Positions 17,178 through 25,479 of a stretch of DNA of 64,000 nucleotides are shown here, one piece after another; within the stretch, counting starts at the first letter, position 1; each line of letters opens with the position of its first letter. A program made the translations under genes and the position numbers. Under the pieces are notes generated by a model. It made no database searches. It was not told the DNA's origin and was given only the letters and a program-made list of their open reading frames with translations. The DNA comes from Maritimibacter dapengensis (GTDB lineage Bacteria > Pseudomonadota > Alphaproteobacteria > Rhodobacterales > Rhodobacteraceae). The DNA lies in NCBI RefSeq assembly GCF_019218265.1, contig NZ_JAHUZE010000001.1:372001-436000 (forward strand). Reading direction: 5' to 3'.

Positions 17178-18197
17178 ATGAGTGATTTTCCCGACCTGCC
17201 CGTGTCGATTGCCGACATCCGTGAGGCCGCCCGAACCATCGCGGGTGCGGCGGATGGGACGCCTTTGGTGCCCTCCGCATTCATGGAGGAGGTGACAGGG
17301 CATCCCTACTGGATGAAGCTGGAAATCGGGCAGGCAACGGGGGCCTTCAAGCTGCGCGGCGCGACGAACGCGATCCGGCGTGTGGGCGACGTGCCGGGCG
17401 TGGTGTGCTGTTCCACGGGCAACCACGGTCGCGCAGTCGCCTTCGCCGCGAACGAGGCCGGCATCCCCGCTGTGGTCTGCATGTCTGAACTGGTGCCGGA
17501 GGCCAAGGTCGCGCGTATCCGCGCCATGGGTGCGGAGGTGGTGATCGAGGGGCAGTCACAAGACGACGCTCAGAAAGCCGCGGATCGCATGGTCGAGACC
17601 CGAGGGCTGGTGGAAGTGCCGCCCTTCGATCACCCGGACGTAATCGCAGGGCAGGGGACCATCGGGCTGGAGATGCTCGAAGCGCGGCCGGGGCTTTCGA
17701 CCCTCATCATCCCGCTCTCGGGTGGCGGGCTTGCCGCAGGGGTCGCTGTCGCTGCCAAGGCGCTCGACCCTGACATACGGATCATCGGTGTGACGATGGA
17801 GAACGGCGCGGCGATGGACGCCTCGATCCGTGCAGGACGACCCGTCGAGGTTCGGGAGGTCGCCTCGCTCGCAGACAGTCTGGGCGGGGGCATCGGGCTT
17901 TCCAATCGCTACAGCTTTCCGATCTGCCGCGACCTGTTGGATGAGATCGTTCTGGTCACGGAGGAAGAGATCCGCGACGGGATGCAGGCGCTTTTCTTCG
18001 AAGACGCACTGGTGGCGGAGGGGGCGAGCGCAGTGGCTCATGCCGCAATTCTCGCAGGAAAGATAACGGTGGGCGGCCCCACTGGAACGATCATCACCGG
18101 GCGCAACCTCGACACGTCGGCCTTCATGCGCATCATGGCGGGCGAGGATGTTGCGCTGGGAGAGGCGACACTGAAAGGGAAGGCCTATGGCACATGA
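17178..18197 (+). CDS. eutB: Hydroxyectoine utilization dehydratase EutB
   Basis: PLP-dependent enzyme of the threonine dehydratase/serine racemase fold, 339 residues. The PLP-binding lysine is Lys58 in GAFKLRGATNA and the phosphate-binding glycine loop is SGGGL at 181-185. In ectoine/hydroxyectoine clusters this family member is proposed to act on the hydroxylated intermediate derived from hydroxyectoine. On its own it would be called a threonine dehydratase; the assignment as EutB rests on its neighbours doeA, eutC, asnC, ssd and the aminotransferase. It overlaps eutC by 11 bases. Confidence 0.8.
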   Translation: MSDFPDLPVSIADIREAARTIAGAADGTPLVPSAFMEEVTGHPYWMKLEIGQATGAFKLRGATNAIRRVGDVPGVVCCSTGNHGRAVAFAANEAGIPAVVCMSELVPEAKVARIRAMGAEVVIEGQSQDDAQKAADRMVETRGLVEVPPFDHPDVIAGQGTIGLEMLEARPGLSTLIIPLSGGGLAAGVAVAAKALDPDIRIIGVTMENGAAMDASIRAGRPVEVREVASLADSLGGGIGLSNRYSFPICRDLLDEIVLVTEEEIRDGMQALFFEDALVAEGASAVAHAAILAGKITVGGPTGTIITGRNLDTSAFMRIMAGEDVALGEATLKGKAYGT

Positions 18198-19164
18198 TAT
18201 CCGTATCGTGACGGAAGCCGAATTGCGCAGCGCTTTGACACTCGACCTGTCGATCGTGGACGTAGTGGAGCAGGCGTTCGCCAAGCTTGCCGAGGGCGGG
18301 GTGGTCATGCCGCCGATCCTGTCGATGGAGCTGGCGGAGGCCAACGGCGAGGTGGACGTGAAGACCGCCTATATCCCCGGCTTCGACGGTTTCGCGATCA
18401 AGGTCAGCCCCGGGTTTTTCGATAATCCCAAGCTGGGCTTGCCGAGCCTCAACGGCCTGATGATCCTGTTCTCCGCCAAGACCGGTCTGGTCGAGGCCGT
18501 GTTTCTGGACAATGGCTATCTCACTGATCTGCGAACGGCGGCGGCGGGGGCGGTGGCCGCACGGCACCTCGCGCCCGAGCGGGTCGAAGTCGCGGGCGTC
18601 ATCGGCACCGGCGTGCAGGCGCGGCTCCAGATGCAGGCGGCGCATCTGGTGCGGCCCTTCGAGCGCGTGCTGGTTCATGGTCGCAACCCTGATCATGCCA
18701 AGGCCTGCGCCGCCGATCTGCGTGAAAGCCTCGGTGTCGCCGCCGAGGTGACGAGCGGCGAGGATCTGGTGGCGCGGTCGCAGCTCGTTGTGACCACCAC
18801 CCCCGCGAAAGAGCCTGTGCTCATGGCCGACTGGCTGCATCCGGGACTGCATATCACTGCGATGGGATCGGACCAGTCGGGGAAGAATGAGATCGAGCCA
18901 GCCGCGCTTGTCGCGGCTGACCTGTATGTCTGCGACCGGGTGAGCCAATGCGAAGTGTCGGGTGAACTCGAAGCGGCGCGTGCAGCGGGGCAGATGGCCG
19001 GCACGCCGCCCGAACTGGGGTCGATCATTGCTGGCGGGCCGGGGCGGATGTCGCAGGATCAGGTCACGATTTGCGATCTCACCGGGACCGGGGCGCAGGA
19101 CACGGCGATTGCGAGCCACGTGATCAAGGTATTGGGCGATGCGGGAACGGTGATACAGACGTAA
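18187..19164 (+). CDS. eutC: Ectoine utilization protein EutC (ornithine cyclodeaminase family)
   Basis: The 325-residue protein belongs to the ornithine cyclodeaminase/mu-crystallin family. It shows the substrate-binding KTAYIPGFDGFAIKVSPGFF region, the LTDLRTAAAGAVAARHLA helix, and a Rossmann dinucleotide site GVIGTGVQARLQM. In ectoine clusters EutC is thought to act with EutB in converting hydroxyectoine-derived intermediates. Its start lies inside the end of eutB with AAGGG just upstream, and the regulator gene begins one base after its stop, so the genes form one tight operon. Confidence 0.8.
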   Translation: MAHDIRIVTEAELRSALTLDLSIVDVVEQAFAKLAEGGVVMPPILSMELAEANGEVDVKTAYIPGFDGFAIKVSPGFFDNPKLGLPSLNGLMILFSAKTGLVEAVFLDNGYLTDLRTAAAGAVAARHLAPERVEVAGVIGTGVQARLQMQAAHLVRPFERVLVHGRNPDHAKACAADLRESLGVAAEVTSGEDLVARSQLVVTTTPAKEPVLMADWLHPGLHITAMGSDQSGKNEIEPAALVAADLYVCDRVSQCEVSGELEAARAAGQMAGTPPELGSIIAGGPGRMSQDQVTICDLTGTGAQDTAIASHVIKVLGDAGTVIQT

Positions 19165-19165
19165 C

Positions 19166-19657
19166 ATGACGCCGCTCGACAAAACCGACCTCGCCATCCT
19201 CGCGACCCTTGCCCGTGACGGGCGCATCACCAAGGCCGCGCTCGCGGATGCCGTGGGCCTGTCTCCCACGCCATGCTGGAACCGGCTCAAGCGCTTGGAG
19301 AAAGCGGGAGTTATCGAGGGGTATGGCGCGCGGTTCGACCTGCGAAAGCTCGGGCCTTCGGTCACAGTGTTCGTAGCGGTCGAATTGGCCGATCACACAT
19401 CGGCCACCTTTCGCATCTTCGAGGATGCGATCACAAGGTATGATGAGGTGACAGCGTGTTGGGCGCTCGGAGGCGGGTTCGACTATCTCTGTCAGGTGGT
19501 GACAGTGGATATCGACGCCTATCAACGGCTCATGGATGCGATGCTGGACGCCCGGATCGGGGTAGCGCGGTATTTCACATATATCGTGACGAAACCGGTC
19601 AAGGGGCCGGGTGTGCCGCCGATCCACCTGATCGCAGGAGAGGATTCCTCTCTTTAG
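19166..19657 (+). CDS. asnC: Lrp/AsnC-family regulator of the ectoine cluster (DoeX type)
   Basis: A transcriptional regulator of 163 residues. The N-terminal winged helix-turn-helix (about 5-60) reads LDKTDLAILATLARDGRITKAALADAVGLS and the C-terminal ligand-binding domain (RAM) spans about 65-150. AsnC/DoeX proteins are regularly encoded in ectoine catabolic clusters and are believed to respond to pathway intermediates. It directly follows eutC. Two palindromes lie in the 102-bp gap after it, before ssd, and are candidate binding sites for this protein or another regulator. Confidence 0.85.
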   Translation: MTPLDKTDLAILATLARDGRITKAALADAVGLSPTPCWNRLKRLEKAGVIEGYGARFDLRKLGPSVTVFVAVELADHTSATFRIFEDAITRYDEVTACWALGGGFDYLCQVVTVDIDAYQRLMDAMLDARIGVARYFTYIVTKPVKGPGVPPIHLIAGEDSSL

Positions 19658-19690
19658 GTGCGCTTCTTTGTGTCAAATCCTCTCCGCAAA

Positions 19691-19706
19691 AGACCAAACT
19701 TGGTCT
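19691..19706. promoter_or_regulatory. Inverted repeat AGACCAA-AC-TTGGTCT before ssd
   Basis: A perfect 7-bp inverted repeat with a 2-bp spacer in the gap between asnC and the aldehyde dehydrogenase gene. The spacer is too short for a stable RNA hairpin loop, so a dimeric protein-binding site is the more likely role. The regulator is unknown; the neighbouring AsnC protein is a candidate. Confidence 0.45.
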
Positions 19707-19724
19707 CGACCCCTCTCTGATCCG

Positions 19725-19743
19725 CGCATGATGACATCATGCG
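19725..19743. promoter_or_regulatory. Perfect 19-bp palindrome before ssd
   Basis: CGCATGATGACATCATGCG is a perfect 9+1+9 palindrome ending 16 bases before the chosen ssd start. With a single-base centre it cannot form a good RNA loop, so it is probably a DNA operator for a dimeric regulator, perhaps the AsnC protein encoded just upstream. It lies between the 16-bp palindrome (centres about 35 bp apart) and the ribosome site. Confidence 0.55.
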
Positions 19744-19759
19744 AACAGGAGAGACCCAA

Positions 19760-21235
19760 ATGCTCGACACGACGATTCCCGCGAAAGTGGACATTTCCGA
19801 CCAGCGACTGATCCGCAGCTTCGCCTATGTGAACGGCAAATGGCGCGCGGCGCGGGACGGGGCGACCTTCAACGTGACGGACCCCTCGACCGGGGCACGG
19901 CTGGGTGAGGTCGCGAAGCTCACGGCTGAGGACAGCCGCGACGCGGTCGATGCGGCGCAGGCGGCTTTCGCGGACTGGTCCTATGCCCTGCCGCAGGAGC
20001 GCGCGGCAATCCTACACAAGTGGTTCGACCTGATGATCGAACACAAGGAGGATCTGGCCCGTATCATGGTGCTGGAGCAGGGCAAGCCGATTTCCGAAGC
20101 CCGCGGCGAGATCGACTATGCCGCGTCCTTCGTCGAGTTCTACGCAGAAGAAGCCAAGCGCCCGAACATCGAAGGCGTGACCAGCCATCTGCATGACGCA
20201 GAGGTCGAGCTCTGGCTTGAGCCCGTCGGTGTCGTCGCGCTCATCACGCCTTGGAATTTCCCGTCCGCGATGCTGACGCGCAAGGCCGCTGCCGCGCTCG
20301 CCGCAGGCTGCACCATCGTCGCCCATCCGAGCCACGAGACGCCCTATTCGGCGCTGGCGCTCGCCGAGCTTGCCGAACGCGCCGGCGTGCCGGCTGGGGT
20401 GTTCAACGTGGTCACAGGCGAAGCGCCAACCATCGTGGAGCCCTGGACAGCCGACAAACGCGTCCGCGCTCTGTCTTTCACCGGTTCGACCGAGATCGGG
20501 CGGCTGCTCTACCGACAATCCGCCGATACGGTGAAGAAACTGGTGCTCGAGTTGGGCGGACATGCGCCGGTGATCGTGTTCAAGGGGTCGGACCTCGACG
20601 AGGCGGTGGACGAAACGATGAAGGCGAAATGGGCGACGTCCGGTCAGGATTGCCTTGGAGCCAACCGCATTTACGTGGAGCGCGCGATCTATGAAGAGTT
20701 CTGCCAGCTTTTCACCGAGGCGACCGAAAAGCTCACCATCGGGCGCGGCATGGACGACCCGGACATCGGCCCGCTCATGAACGAACGTGCCGTTGCCAAG
20801 CAGGAAGAGCACGTGGCCGATGCCGTGGCGAAAGGGGCCAAGGTGCTGACCGGCGGCAAACGACTGGACAATGGCGACCTCTTCTATGCGCCGACGGTGT
20901 TGGCGGACGTGCCCGACGACGCGGCGATCATGCGCGAAGAGACGTTCGGGCCGGTCGCGGCGATCACGCCGTTCGACAGCGAAGACGAGGTGGTGGCCCG
21001 CGCCAACGACACGGAATACGGGCTGGTCGCCTATGTCCATTCGATGGACCCGCGCCGCATCTACCGCCTGAGCCGCGCTCTGCAATATGGCATGGTTGCG
21101 GTGAACCGGACAAAGGTGACCGGCGCGCCGATCCCGTTCGGCGGCACCAAGCAATCCGGGCTGGGCCGAGAAGGGGCGCGGCGCGGGATGGAAGAATTCA
21201 TGGAAATCAAATACGTCTGCCGCGATTGGGCGTAA
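19760..21235 (+). CDS. ssd: Aldehyde dehydrogenase of the ectoine cluster (succinate/aspartate semialdehyde dehydrogenase)
   Basis: NAD(P)-dependent aldehyde dehydrogenase of 491 residues, called Ssd in roseobacters and DoeC in Halomonas, where it oxidises the semialdehyde made from diaminobutyrate. Catalytic residues are present: Asn166 in TPWNFP, Glu264 in LELGG and Cys298 in SGQDCLGANR. Unusually, the cofactor-binding motif that normally reads KPxxxTP is HPSHETP, so the Lys that contacts the adenosine ribose is His189. CAGGAGAG six bases upstream supports the ATG at 19760 over one at 19739 inside the palindrome. Confidence 0.8.
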   Translation: MLDTTIPAKVDISDQRLIRSFAYVNGKWRAARDGATFNVTDPSTGARLGEVAKLTAEDSRDAVDAAQAAFADWSYALPQERAAILHKWFDLMIEHKEDLARIMVLEQGKPISEARGEIDYAASFVEFYAEEAKRPNIEGVTSHLHDAEVELWLEPVGVVALITPWNFPSAMLTRKAAAALAAGCTIVAHPSHETPYSALALAELAERAGVPAGVFNVVTGEAPTIVEPWTADKRVRALSFTGSTEIGRLLYRQSADTVKKLVLELGGHAPVIVFKGSDLDEAVDETMKAKWATSGQDCLGANRIYVERAIYEEFCQLFTEATEKLTIGRGMDDPDIGPLMNERAVAKQEEHVADAVAKGAKVLTGGKRLDNGDLFYAPTVLADVPDDAAIMREETFGPVAAITPFDSEDEVVARANDTEYGLVAYVHSMDPRRIYRLSRALQYGMVAVNRTKVTGAPIPFGGTKQSGLGREGARRGMEEFMEIKYVCRDWA

Positions 21236-21320
21236 CCGAAATCATCAGTTGGCTTCGATGCGGAGCTGACCGGAAACCGCCGGGGCCGCGCGGGATCACC
21301 AGAGATACGACAAAGGAAAT

Positions 21321-22694
21321 ATGATGCTGAAGAACGATCAACTCGACGCCTGGGACCGCGAGAATTTCTTTCACCCTTCGACCCACCTGGGCCAGTTCGC
21401 GCGGGGCGAAGCGCCGAACCGGGTCATCAAGACCGGCGAAGGCTGCCATATCACTGACCGCGACGGGACACGGCTGCTGGATGCGTTCGCAGGGTTGTAC
21501 TGCGTCAACGTGGGCTACGGGCGTCAGGAAATTGCCGAGGCCATCGCGGAGCAGGCCAAGGAGCTGGCTTACTACCACGCCTATGTCGGGCATGGCACCG
21601 AAGCCTCGATCACTCTATCCAAGATGATCCTCGACCGCGCGCCGGACCACATGTCCAAGGTTTATTTTGGGCTGTCAGGGTCGGATGCCAATGAAACGAA
21701 CATCAAGCTCGTCTGGTATTACAACAATATCCTGGGCCGCCCCGAGAAGAAGAAGATCATCTCGCGTTGGCGGGGCTATCACGGTTCGGGGTTGATGACC
21801 GGGTCGCTGACCGGGCTGGAGCTGTTTCACAAAAAGTTCGATCTACCGCTGAGCCAGGTCATCCACACCGAGGCACCCTATTACTTCCGCCGACCGGACA
21901 CCGCCATGTCCGAAGCGGATTTCGTGGCGCATTGCGCGGCAGAGCTGGAGAACCTGATCGAAGAGGAAGGCGCCGACACCATCGCAGCCTTCATCGGTGA
22001 GCCCGCGCTCGGCACCGGCGGGTTGGTCCCGCCGCCAGAAGGGTATTGGGATGCGATCCAGAAGGTTCTGGAGAAACACGACATCCTGCTCATCGCGGAT
22101 GAGGTGGTGACGGGGTTCGGGCGTCTCGGGTCCATGTTCGGGTCCGAGCATTACGGGCTGAAACCCGATCTCATCACCATCGCAAAAGGGCTGACCTCGG
22201 CCTATGCGCCGCTGTCCGGGTCAATCGTGTCGGACAAGATGTGGAAAGTGCTGGAGCAAGGGACGGATGAGAACGGCCCCATCGGTCACGGCTGGACCTA
22301 TTCCGCGCACCCGATCGGGGCGGCGGCGGGCGTAGCCAACCTCAAGCTGATCGACGATCTGAACCTGATCGAGAATGCAGGCAAGACGGGGGCTTACTTC
22401 AAGAAGGCGCTCGAAGCTGCCGTGGGCGACCATGCCAAGGTCGGTGATGTGCGCGGAGAAGGGCTGCTTTGCGCCGTCGAATTCGTCGCGGATCGCGACG
22501 ACCGCACCTTTTTCGATGCCAGCGAAAAGGTCGGGCCATCGGTGGCCGCCGCGCTGCTTGAAGAAGGCATCATCGGGCGCGCCATGCCGCAGGGCGACAT
22601 CATCGGTTTCGCACCGCCTTTCTGCATCACCGAAGCCGAGGCGGACGAGGTCGCAATCAAGCTCGCGAAAGCCGTGGGCAAGGTGCTTGGGTGA
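21321..22694 (+). CDS. doeD: Class III aminotransferase of the ectoine cluster (DoeD-like)
   Basis: PLP-dependent aminotransferase of 457 residues. The cofactor-binding segment LLIADEVVTGFGRLG and the Schiff-base lysine in LITIAKGLTSAYAPL are visible, along with the GSDANETNIKL phosphate-binding region. In ectoine clusters this enzyme (DoeD, or atf in roseobacters) moves the amino group of 2,4-diaminobutyrate to give aspartate semialdehyde. AAAGGAAAT precedes the start. It lies 85 bases after ssd and is followed by a strong hairpin, so it closes the operon. Sequence alone would also allow a beta-alanine or pyruvate aminotransferase. Confidence 0.75.
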   Translation: MMLKNDQLDAWDRENFFHPSTHLGQFARGEAPNRVIKTGEGCHITDRDGTRLLDAFAGLYCVNVGYGRQEIAEAIAEQAKELAYYHAYVGHGTEASITLSKMILDRAPDHMSKVYFGLSGSDANETNIKLVWYYNNILGRPEKKKIISRWRGYHGSGLMTGSLTGLELFHKKFDLPLSQVIHTEAPYYFRRPDTAMSEADFVAHCAAELENLIEEEGADTIAAFIGEPALGTGGLVPPPEGYWDAIQKVLEKHDILLIADEVVTGFGRLGSMFGSEHYGLKPDLITIAKGLTSAYAPLSGSIVSDKMWKVLEQGTDENGPIGHGWTYSAHPIGAAAGVANLKLIDDLNLIENAGKTGAYFKKALEAAVGDHAKVGDVRGEGLLCAVEFVADRDDRTFFDASEKVGPSVAAALLEEGIIGRAMPQGDIIGFAPPFCITEAEADEVAIKLAKAVGKVLG

Positions 22695-22704
22695 CTTCGG
22701 AGCC

Positions 22705-22732
22705 GGGTCGGGCTTGAAATCCGGCCCGACCC
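22705..22732 (+). terminator. Hairpin after the ectoine operon
   Basis: GGGTCGGGC pairs perfectly with GCCCGACCC over a 10-base loop, 11 bases after the aminotransferase stop. No run of T follows directly, so it is either a weak intrinsic terminator or an mRNA 3' end stabiliser. Confidence 0.55.
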
Positions 22733-22862
22733 GCCCCATATTTGGGTCAGCAGGACAGACCTAATCCCGCCCAAAATCAGCGGTTTACCTTGCGCGCGGA
22801 CGTGCGAGGGGCCACAAGGGCGCGGTATGTCCCTTGGCGAGACCCAGGATGGGGGAGTTCTC

Positions 22863-23915
22863 ATGCTCGATTTTCGGACGATGCGGCACGAACTGGCGGA
22901 AGTGTACGATCTTGCGCCGAACGAAGACTTGGCCGAGTCGATGCGCGACATCCATGAAAAGATGGACCGCGTGGTGCCCTGGCCCGACTTCGTGAAGGCC
23001 GCGCCTTACATTGCCGCGATCAACAAGCTGAAGGTCGAGAAAGACGCGGTCATTCTCGCCCACAACTACATGACGCCCGATATCTATCACGGCGTCGCCG
23101 ATTTCATGGGCGACTCGCTTCAACTCGCGATCAAGGCGACCGAGGTCGAGGCGCAGACGATCGTGCAATGCGGCGTACATTTCATGGCCGAGACGTCGAA
23201 GATCCTGAACCCGCAGAAAACCGTCCTGATCCCGGATATCGAAGCAGGCTGTTCCCTTGCCGATTCGATCAAGGCGTCGGGTATCGAACAAATGCGGGCG
23301 CAATATCCCGGTGCACCGGTCGTCACCTATGTGAACACGACCGCGGAAGAAAAAGCCGCCTCGGATATCTGCTGCACGTCGTCCAACGCGGCCGCAATCG
23401 TGCGGGCGTTGCCGGAAGACACCATCATCATGGCACCGGACCAATACCTTGCGCAGAACGTGGCGCGCGAAGTGCCGGAAAAGACCATCGTGTGGTGGGA
23501 AGGATCCTGCGTCGTGCACGAACGCTTCACCGCTCAGGATCTGCGCGATTACAAGGAATGGAACCCGGGTACTGCGATCATCGCCCACCCGGAATGTCCG
23601 CCGGACGTTGTCGACGAGGCCGATTTCTCGGGTTCGACCAGCGGCATCATCAAGTACGTGATGGACAACAAGCCCAAACAGGCACTGCTCGTCACCGAGT
23701 GCTCCATGGCGTCGAACATTTCCGACGAGGTGCCGGAAGTCGATTTCGTCGGCCCCTGCAACATGTGCCCCTACATGAAGAAGATCACGCTGGAGAAGAT
23801 CCTTTGGTCGCTGCATTCCGGCGAGACCGAGGTCCATGTCGATCCGGAATTGGGCAAAAAGGCCCGCGTCGCGGTCGAGCGCATGATCGACCTTTCGAAC
23901 AAGCTGGGTATCTAA
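22863..23915 (+). CDS. nadA: Quinolinate synthase NadA
   Basis: NadA condenses iminoaspartate with dihydroxyacetone phosphate to quinolinate using a [4Fe-4S] cluster. The 350-residue product matches the family length. Candidate cluster cysteines are in VQCGVHFMAET, SDICCTSSNA and GPCNMCPYMKK; HNYMTPDIYH is the N-terminal substrate motif. The frame opens 12 codons earlier (22827), but GGGGGAG five bases before the ATG at 22863 favours this start. It heads the nadA-nadB-nadC operon. Confidence 0.9.
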   Translation: MLDFRTMRHELAEVYDLAPNEDLAESMRDIHEKMDRVVPWPDFVKAAPYIAAINKLKVEKDAVILAHNYMTPDIYHGVADFMGDSLQLAIKATEVEAQTIVQCGVHFMAETSKILNPQKTVLIPDIEAGCSLADSIKASGIEQMRAQYPGAPVVTYVNTTAEEKAASDICCTSSNAAAIVRALPEDTIIMAPDQYLAQNVAREVPEKTIVWWEGSCVVHERFTAQDLRDYKEWNPGTAIIAHPECPPDVVDEADFSGSTSGIIKYVMDNKPKQALLVTECSMASNISDEVPEVDFVGPCNMCPYMKKITLEKILWSLHSGETEVHVDPELGKKARVAVERMIDLSNKLGI

Positions 23916-23925
23916 GGCCTGTGTG

Positions 23926-25479
23926 ATGAAAACCGACCGGATCGTCATTGTCGGCGCGGGTATGGGCGCGCTTTTCGCTGCCCTGTCTCTCGCTCCTCGT
24001 CCCGTCCTAATGATCTCGCCCGAAAGCCTGGGTGAAGGCGCGTCAAGCGCCTGGGCGCAGGGTGGTGTCGCGGCGGCGATGGCAAAAACCGACAGCCCCT
24101 CAGCTCATGCTGCCGACACGGTGACGGCGGGGGCCGGCACTGTCGACCTCGACGTTGCGCGGATGGTGACGGCGGATGCTGCACAATACATCCTCGACCT
24201 CACCGATCTTGGGACCCCCTTCGACCGCGACGCAAATGGCGATTATGTCATGAGCCGCGAGGCTGCGCATTCGGCGGCACGAGTGGTGCGGGTGCAGGGC
24301 GATCAGGCCGGGCGACAGATCATGGAAACCCTGATTGCAAAGGTGCATGCCACGCCTTCGGTGCAGGTGATCGAGGGTGCGCTGGCGACCGGGCTGGAAA
24401 CGGAAGCGGGCCGCGTCACGGGCGTGTGGGTGCGCCGGGCCGGGCCGACCTCGGCCAAGGTGGTGATCGAAGCACCTGCCGTGCTGCTGGCTGGAGGGGG
24501 GTCGGGCGGTCTGTTCGCCCATACCACCAATCCGCCGCGCATCCGCGGCCAGGTCATTGGCCTTGCTGCGCGGGCCGGCGCGGTGATCGGGGACCCGGAA
24601 TTCGTTCAGTTTCACCCCACCGCAATCGATATGGGCGAAGACCCGATGCCGCTCGCCACTGAAGCGCTGCGGGGCGAGGGCGCGGTGCTGATCGACAAGA
24701 ACGGCAAACGGTTCATGCTGGATGAGCATCCGGACGCAGAGCTGGCACCACGCGATATCGTCGCCCGCGCAATCTTCAAGCAAACGCAGGCAGGCATGCG
24801 GCCGATGCTGGATACCCGCGCCGCCCTTGGAGACGAGGTGCTGACGCGCTTTCCGGCGGTGGCCGAAGCCTGCGCGCGCGCCGGGTTCGACCCGGTGGCA
24901 AACCCGATCCCGGTCGCGGTCGCGGCGCATTATCACATGGGCGGCGTAGATACCGACGCGCATGGCCGCGCATCGCTCGACCGGCTTTGGGTCTGCGGCG
25001 AAGCCTCGTCCACCGGACTGCATGGGGCGAACCGATTGGCGTCGAACGGGTTGCTCGAGGCCCTGGTCTACGCGCGCAAGGCGGCCGAGGACATCGCCCG
25101 CGCGCTTGGCCCCTCGGCCGAGGCACCGGAGATCGGGATAGATTGGCCGGATGGCGGCGACCCGGTAGACGAGTTGGCCGTGCAGCGCATGCGCGACACC
25201 ATGACCGCGCATGTCGGCGTGCGGCGCAATGCCGAGGGTTTGCGCAAGGCGCTCAAAGTCATCGCCGAAATCGAAGCGGATGCCGAAACCGAGACGATGC
25301 TGAACATGACCGCGACCGCAACGCTTATCGCTGCGGCGGCGTTGATGCGGGAGGAAAGCCGGGGCGGGCATTATCGCGATGATTTTCCGCAGGCCGATCC
25401 GGAACAGGCCAATCGAACCAAGATCACGCTGGCAGAGGCGCGCGCGATCCGTGACGCAGCCGTGGAGCAGATGGCATGA
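23926..25479 (+). CDS. nadB: L-aspartate oxidase NadB
   Basis: FAD enzyme that oxidises L-aspartate to iminoaspartate, the substrate of NadA. The 517-residue protein has the dinucleotide-binding GAGMGALFAAL at the N-terminus, SAWAQGGVAAA for the FAD histidine-loop region, [18 protein letters not shown], and HYHMGGVDTD with GEASSTGLHGANRLASNGLLE near the C-terminus, all diagnostic of the succinate dehydrogenase/NadB family. It starts ten bases after nadA; a GTG one codon earlier is an alternative. Its stop overlaps the nadC start (ATGA). Confidence 0.9.
   Translation: MKTDRIVIVGAGMGALFAALSLAPRPVLMISPESLGEGASSAWAQGGVAAAMAKTDSPSAHAADTVTAGAGTVDLDVARMVTADAAQYILDLTDLGTPFDRDANGDYVMSREAAHSAARVVRVQGDQAGRQIMETLIAKVHATPSVQVIEGALATGLETEAGRVTGVWVRRAGPTSAKVVIEAPAVLLAGGGSGGLFAHTTNPPRIRGQVIGLAARAGAVIGDPEFVQFHPTAIDMGEDPMPLATEALRGEGAVLIDKNGKRFMLDEHPDAELAPRDIVARAIFKQTQAGMRPMLDTRAALGDEVLTRFPAVAEACARAGFDPVANPIPVAVAAHYHMGGVDTDAHGRASLDRLWVCGEASSTGLHGANRLASNGLLEALVYARKAAEDIARALGPSAEAPEIGIDWPDGGDPVDELAVQRMRDTMTAHVGVRRNAEGLRKALKVIAEIEADAETETMLNMTATATLIAAAALMREESRGGHYRDDFPQADPEQANRTKITLAEARAIRDAAVEQMA

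Noticed and set aside
17178-18197. Biosynthetic threonine dehydratase (ilvA)
   Set aside because: The length of 339 residues leaves no room for a C-terminal regulatory domain, and the operon context is ectoine catabolism.
18133-19365. 410-codon minus-strand frame opposite eutC
   Set aside because: The plus-strand eutC has a Rossmann site and tight operon spacing; the antisense translation is featureless.
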